Shown: positions 63,094-64,000 of the stretch, piece after piece
How the letters are laid out: the number at the start of each line of letters is the position of its first letter
Numbering within the stretch: the first letter of the stretch is position 1
Origin: Nocardioides agariphilus
Lineage (GTDB): Bacteria > Actinomycetota > Actinomycetes > Propionibacteriales > Nocardioidaceae
Direction: 5' to 3'
DNA: 64,000 nucleotides
Assembly: GCF_015352445.1 (NCBI RefSeq)
Contig: NZ_JADKPO010000022.1
Span: forward strand, 19,790 to 83,789
The notes under the pieces: model-generated
Told to the model about the DNA's origin: nothing
What the model saw: the letters and a program-made list of their open reading frames with translations, nothing else
Database searches by the model: none
Translations under genes and position numbers: made by a program

Positions 63094-63833
63094 GCACGCC
63101 CGTCCTCGACCTCCAAGGCGTGGCCTTCGCCTACCCCGACGGCCACCAGGCCCTGCACGGGGTGGACCTCCACGTGCATCAGGGCGAGCGCGTGGCCCTC
63201 CTTGGTCCCAACGGCGCCGGCAAGACCACCCTGGTCCTGCACCTCAACGGCATCCTCTCGCCGGGCCTGGGCACCGTGAGCATCTCGGGGCTCCCGGTGA
63301 CCAAGGACAACCTCCTGGAGGTCCGACGCCGGGTCGGCATCGTCTTCCAGGACCCCGACGACCAGCTGTTCATGGGATCGGTCCGCGAGGACGTCGCCTT
63401 CGGCCCCCGCAACCTGGGGCTGCGCGGCCAAGAGCTCGACCGCCGGGTGATGGATGCACTCGAGGCGGTCGGCATGGCGGCCTATGCGGACCGTCCGCCA
63501 CACCACCTCTCCTACGGTCAGCGTCGGCGGGTCGCCGTCGCGACGGTGCTCGCGATGCAGCCGGAGATCTTGGTGCTCGACGAACCCTCTTCCAACCTCG
63601 ATCCCGCCTCGCGGCGCGAGCTCGCGGAAATCCTCACCTCGCTCGACGTGACGCTGATGCTGGTCACCCACGACCTGCCCTATGCGCTGGAGCTGTGCCC
63701 GCGCTCGGTGATCCTCTCGGACGGCGTGGTCGCCGCGGACGGCCCGACCCGGGACATCCTCGGCGACGAGCAGCTGATGGCCTCCCACCGGCTCGAACTG
63801 CCGTTTGGGTTTGTGCTGAGCAGTCGAGCGTGA
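63090..63833 (+). CDS. cbiO: ECF transporter ATPase, CbiO
   Basis: The 247-residue ABC ATPase has Walker A LLGPNGAGKTT, the Q-loop in FQDPDDQLF, signature LSYGQRRRVAVA and Walker B ILVLDEPSSNLD with H-loop THDLPYAL. It powers nickel import with cbiM, the PDGLE protein and cbiQ. The operon stops at the REP-like repeat cluster. Confidence 0.94.
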   Translation: MSTPVLDLQGVAFAYPDGHQALHGVDLHVHQGERVALLGPNGAGKTTLVLHLNGILSPGLGTVSISGLPVTKDNLLEVRRRVGIVFQDPDDQLFMGSVREDVAFGPRNLGLRGQELDRRVMDALEAVGMAAYADRPPHHLSYGQRRRVAVATVLAMQPEILVLDEPSSNLDPASRRELAEILTSLDVTLMLVTHDLPYALELCPRSVILSDGVVAADGPTRDILGDEQLMASHRLELPFGFVLSSRA

Positions 63834-63876
63834 GGAACGAACGCTCGGCGTAAACCCGGTGACGGACACGTCTGAT

Positions 63877-64000
63877 GGGGGTGGTTTCGAGACGGTCGCT
63901 AGCGCGACCTCCTCAACCAGCGGGCGACGGGTCGCTGGCGCGACCTCCTCAACCGGCGGTGGGGGTGGTTTCGAGACGGGTCGCTGGCGCGACCTCCTCA
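63877..64000 (+). repeat. REP-like repeat cluster (three copies)
   Basis: The unit GGGGGTGGTTTCGAGACGG followed by a GGTCGC-TGGC-GCGACC hairpin and CTCCTCAACC occurs three times (63877, 63926 partial, 63961), the last cut by the window edge. The hairpins are at 63894-63909, 63930-63945 and 63979-63994. This is an extragenic palindromic repeat family; it may stabilise or end mRNA of the nickel operon. Confidence 0.8.

Noticed and set aside
63877-64000. tRNA T-arm-like GGTTTCGAGAC sequences
   Set aside because: No acceptor or anticodon stem can be built around them and the unit is repeated three times.

Overview
The window is high-GC actinobacterial chromosome, most likely Nocardioidaceae (Nocardioides-like). 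This rests on the very high GC at third codon positions, many GTG starts, CarD, mycothiol synthesis (MshA), SenX3/RegX3/PhoU with a PHO box, an AfsR/SARP-type regulator, a CebR-type sugar operon and a Nur-type nickel box. Blocks of gene order match Mycobacterium: hbhA with a DUF2516 gene; mshA, a ybjN-like gene, gpmA, senX3 and regX3; carD, ispD, ispF, cysS and rlmB. No rRNA, tRNA, CRISPR array, IS element or prophage was recognised.

Layout. 1-2.3 kb: end of an unknown gene, an HbhA-like protein, a decayed AbiEi-like gene on the opposite strand, a DUF2516 membrane protein and a cupin. 2.2-10 kb: dTDP-rhamnose and surface-polysaccharide genes (an rmlC-rmlD fusion broken by an in-frame TGA, rmlB, rmlA, galE, a cell-wall amidase, a GT4 glycosyltransferase, a polyprenyl glycosylphosphotransferase). 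10.2-12.4 kb: a MauE/thioredoxin fusion and an HPr-kinase/PqqD-like protein. 12.5-18.4 kb: an acyl-CoA dehydrogenase, secreted proteins, a FolP2-like protein and a RibD-type reductase. 18.4-23.8 kb: a tightly overlapping three-gene cassette (unknown protein, RelA/SpoT-type synthetase, three-TM protein) facing an AfsR-like regulator. 23.8-29.6 kb: a cellobiose-type ABC importer, beta-glucosidase and LacI regulator operon with two operators. 29.6-29.8 kb: a six-copy array of 18-bp cores with a 32-bp period, arranged three direct and three inverted. 29.8-34.4 kb: typA, then a small ORF, a second HPr-kinase/PqqD-like protein with a lost P-loop, and an M4 protease fused to an emfourin-like domain. 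34.4-41.5 kb: racemase, SDR, MshA, transporter and the SenX3/RegX3 pair. 41.6-46.8 kb: phoU, gpmA, a lipoprotein, a UbiA family protein, carD, a degenerate ispD paralogue, ispD and an orphan nirD. 46.9-60.1 kb: a large M4 lipoprotein protease, a PrsW-like protein, ispF, a molybdopterin oxidoreductase, a C39-like peptidase, cysS, rlmB and a metallophosphoesterase. 60.1-64 kb: an acyl-CoA dehydrogenase, a CbiMNQO-type nickel importer behind a near-perfect Nur box, and a REP-like repeat cluster.

Genes are packed tightly, with 4-bp ATGA/GTGA overlaps recurring inside operons. More than 15 genes have a TANNNT-like -10 hexamer ending 6-8 nt before the start codon, which points to leaderless mRNAs as a dominant mode here. 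The only gap over 300 bp is 29478-29823, which holds the sugar-operon control region and the inverted repeat array.
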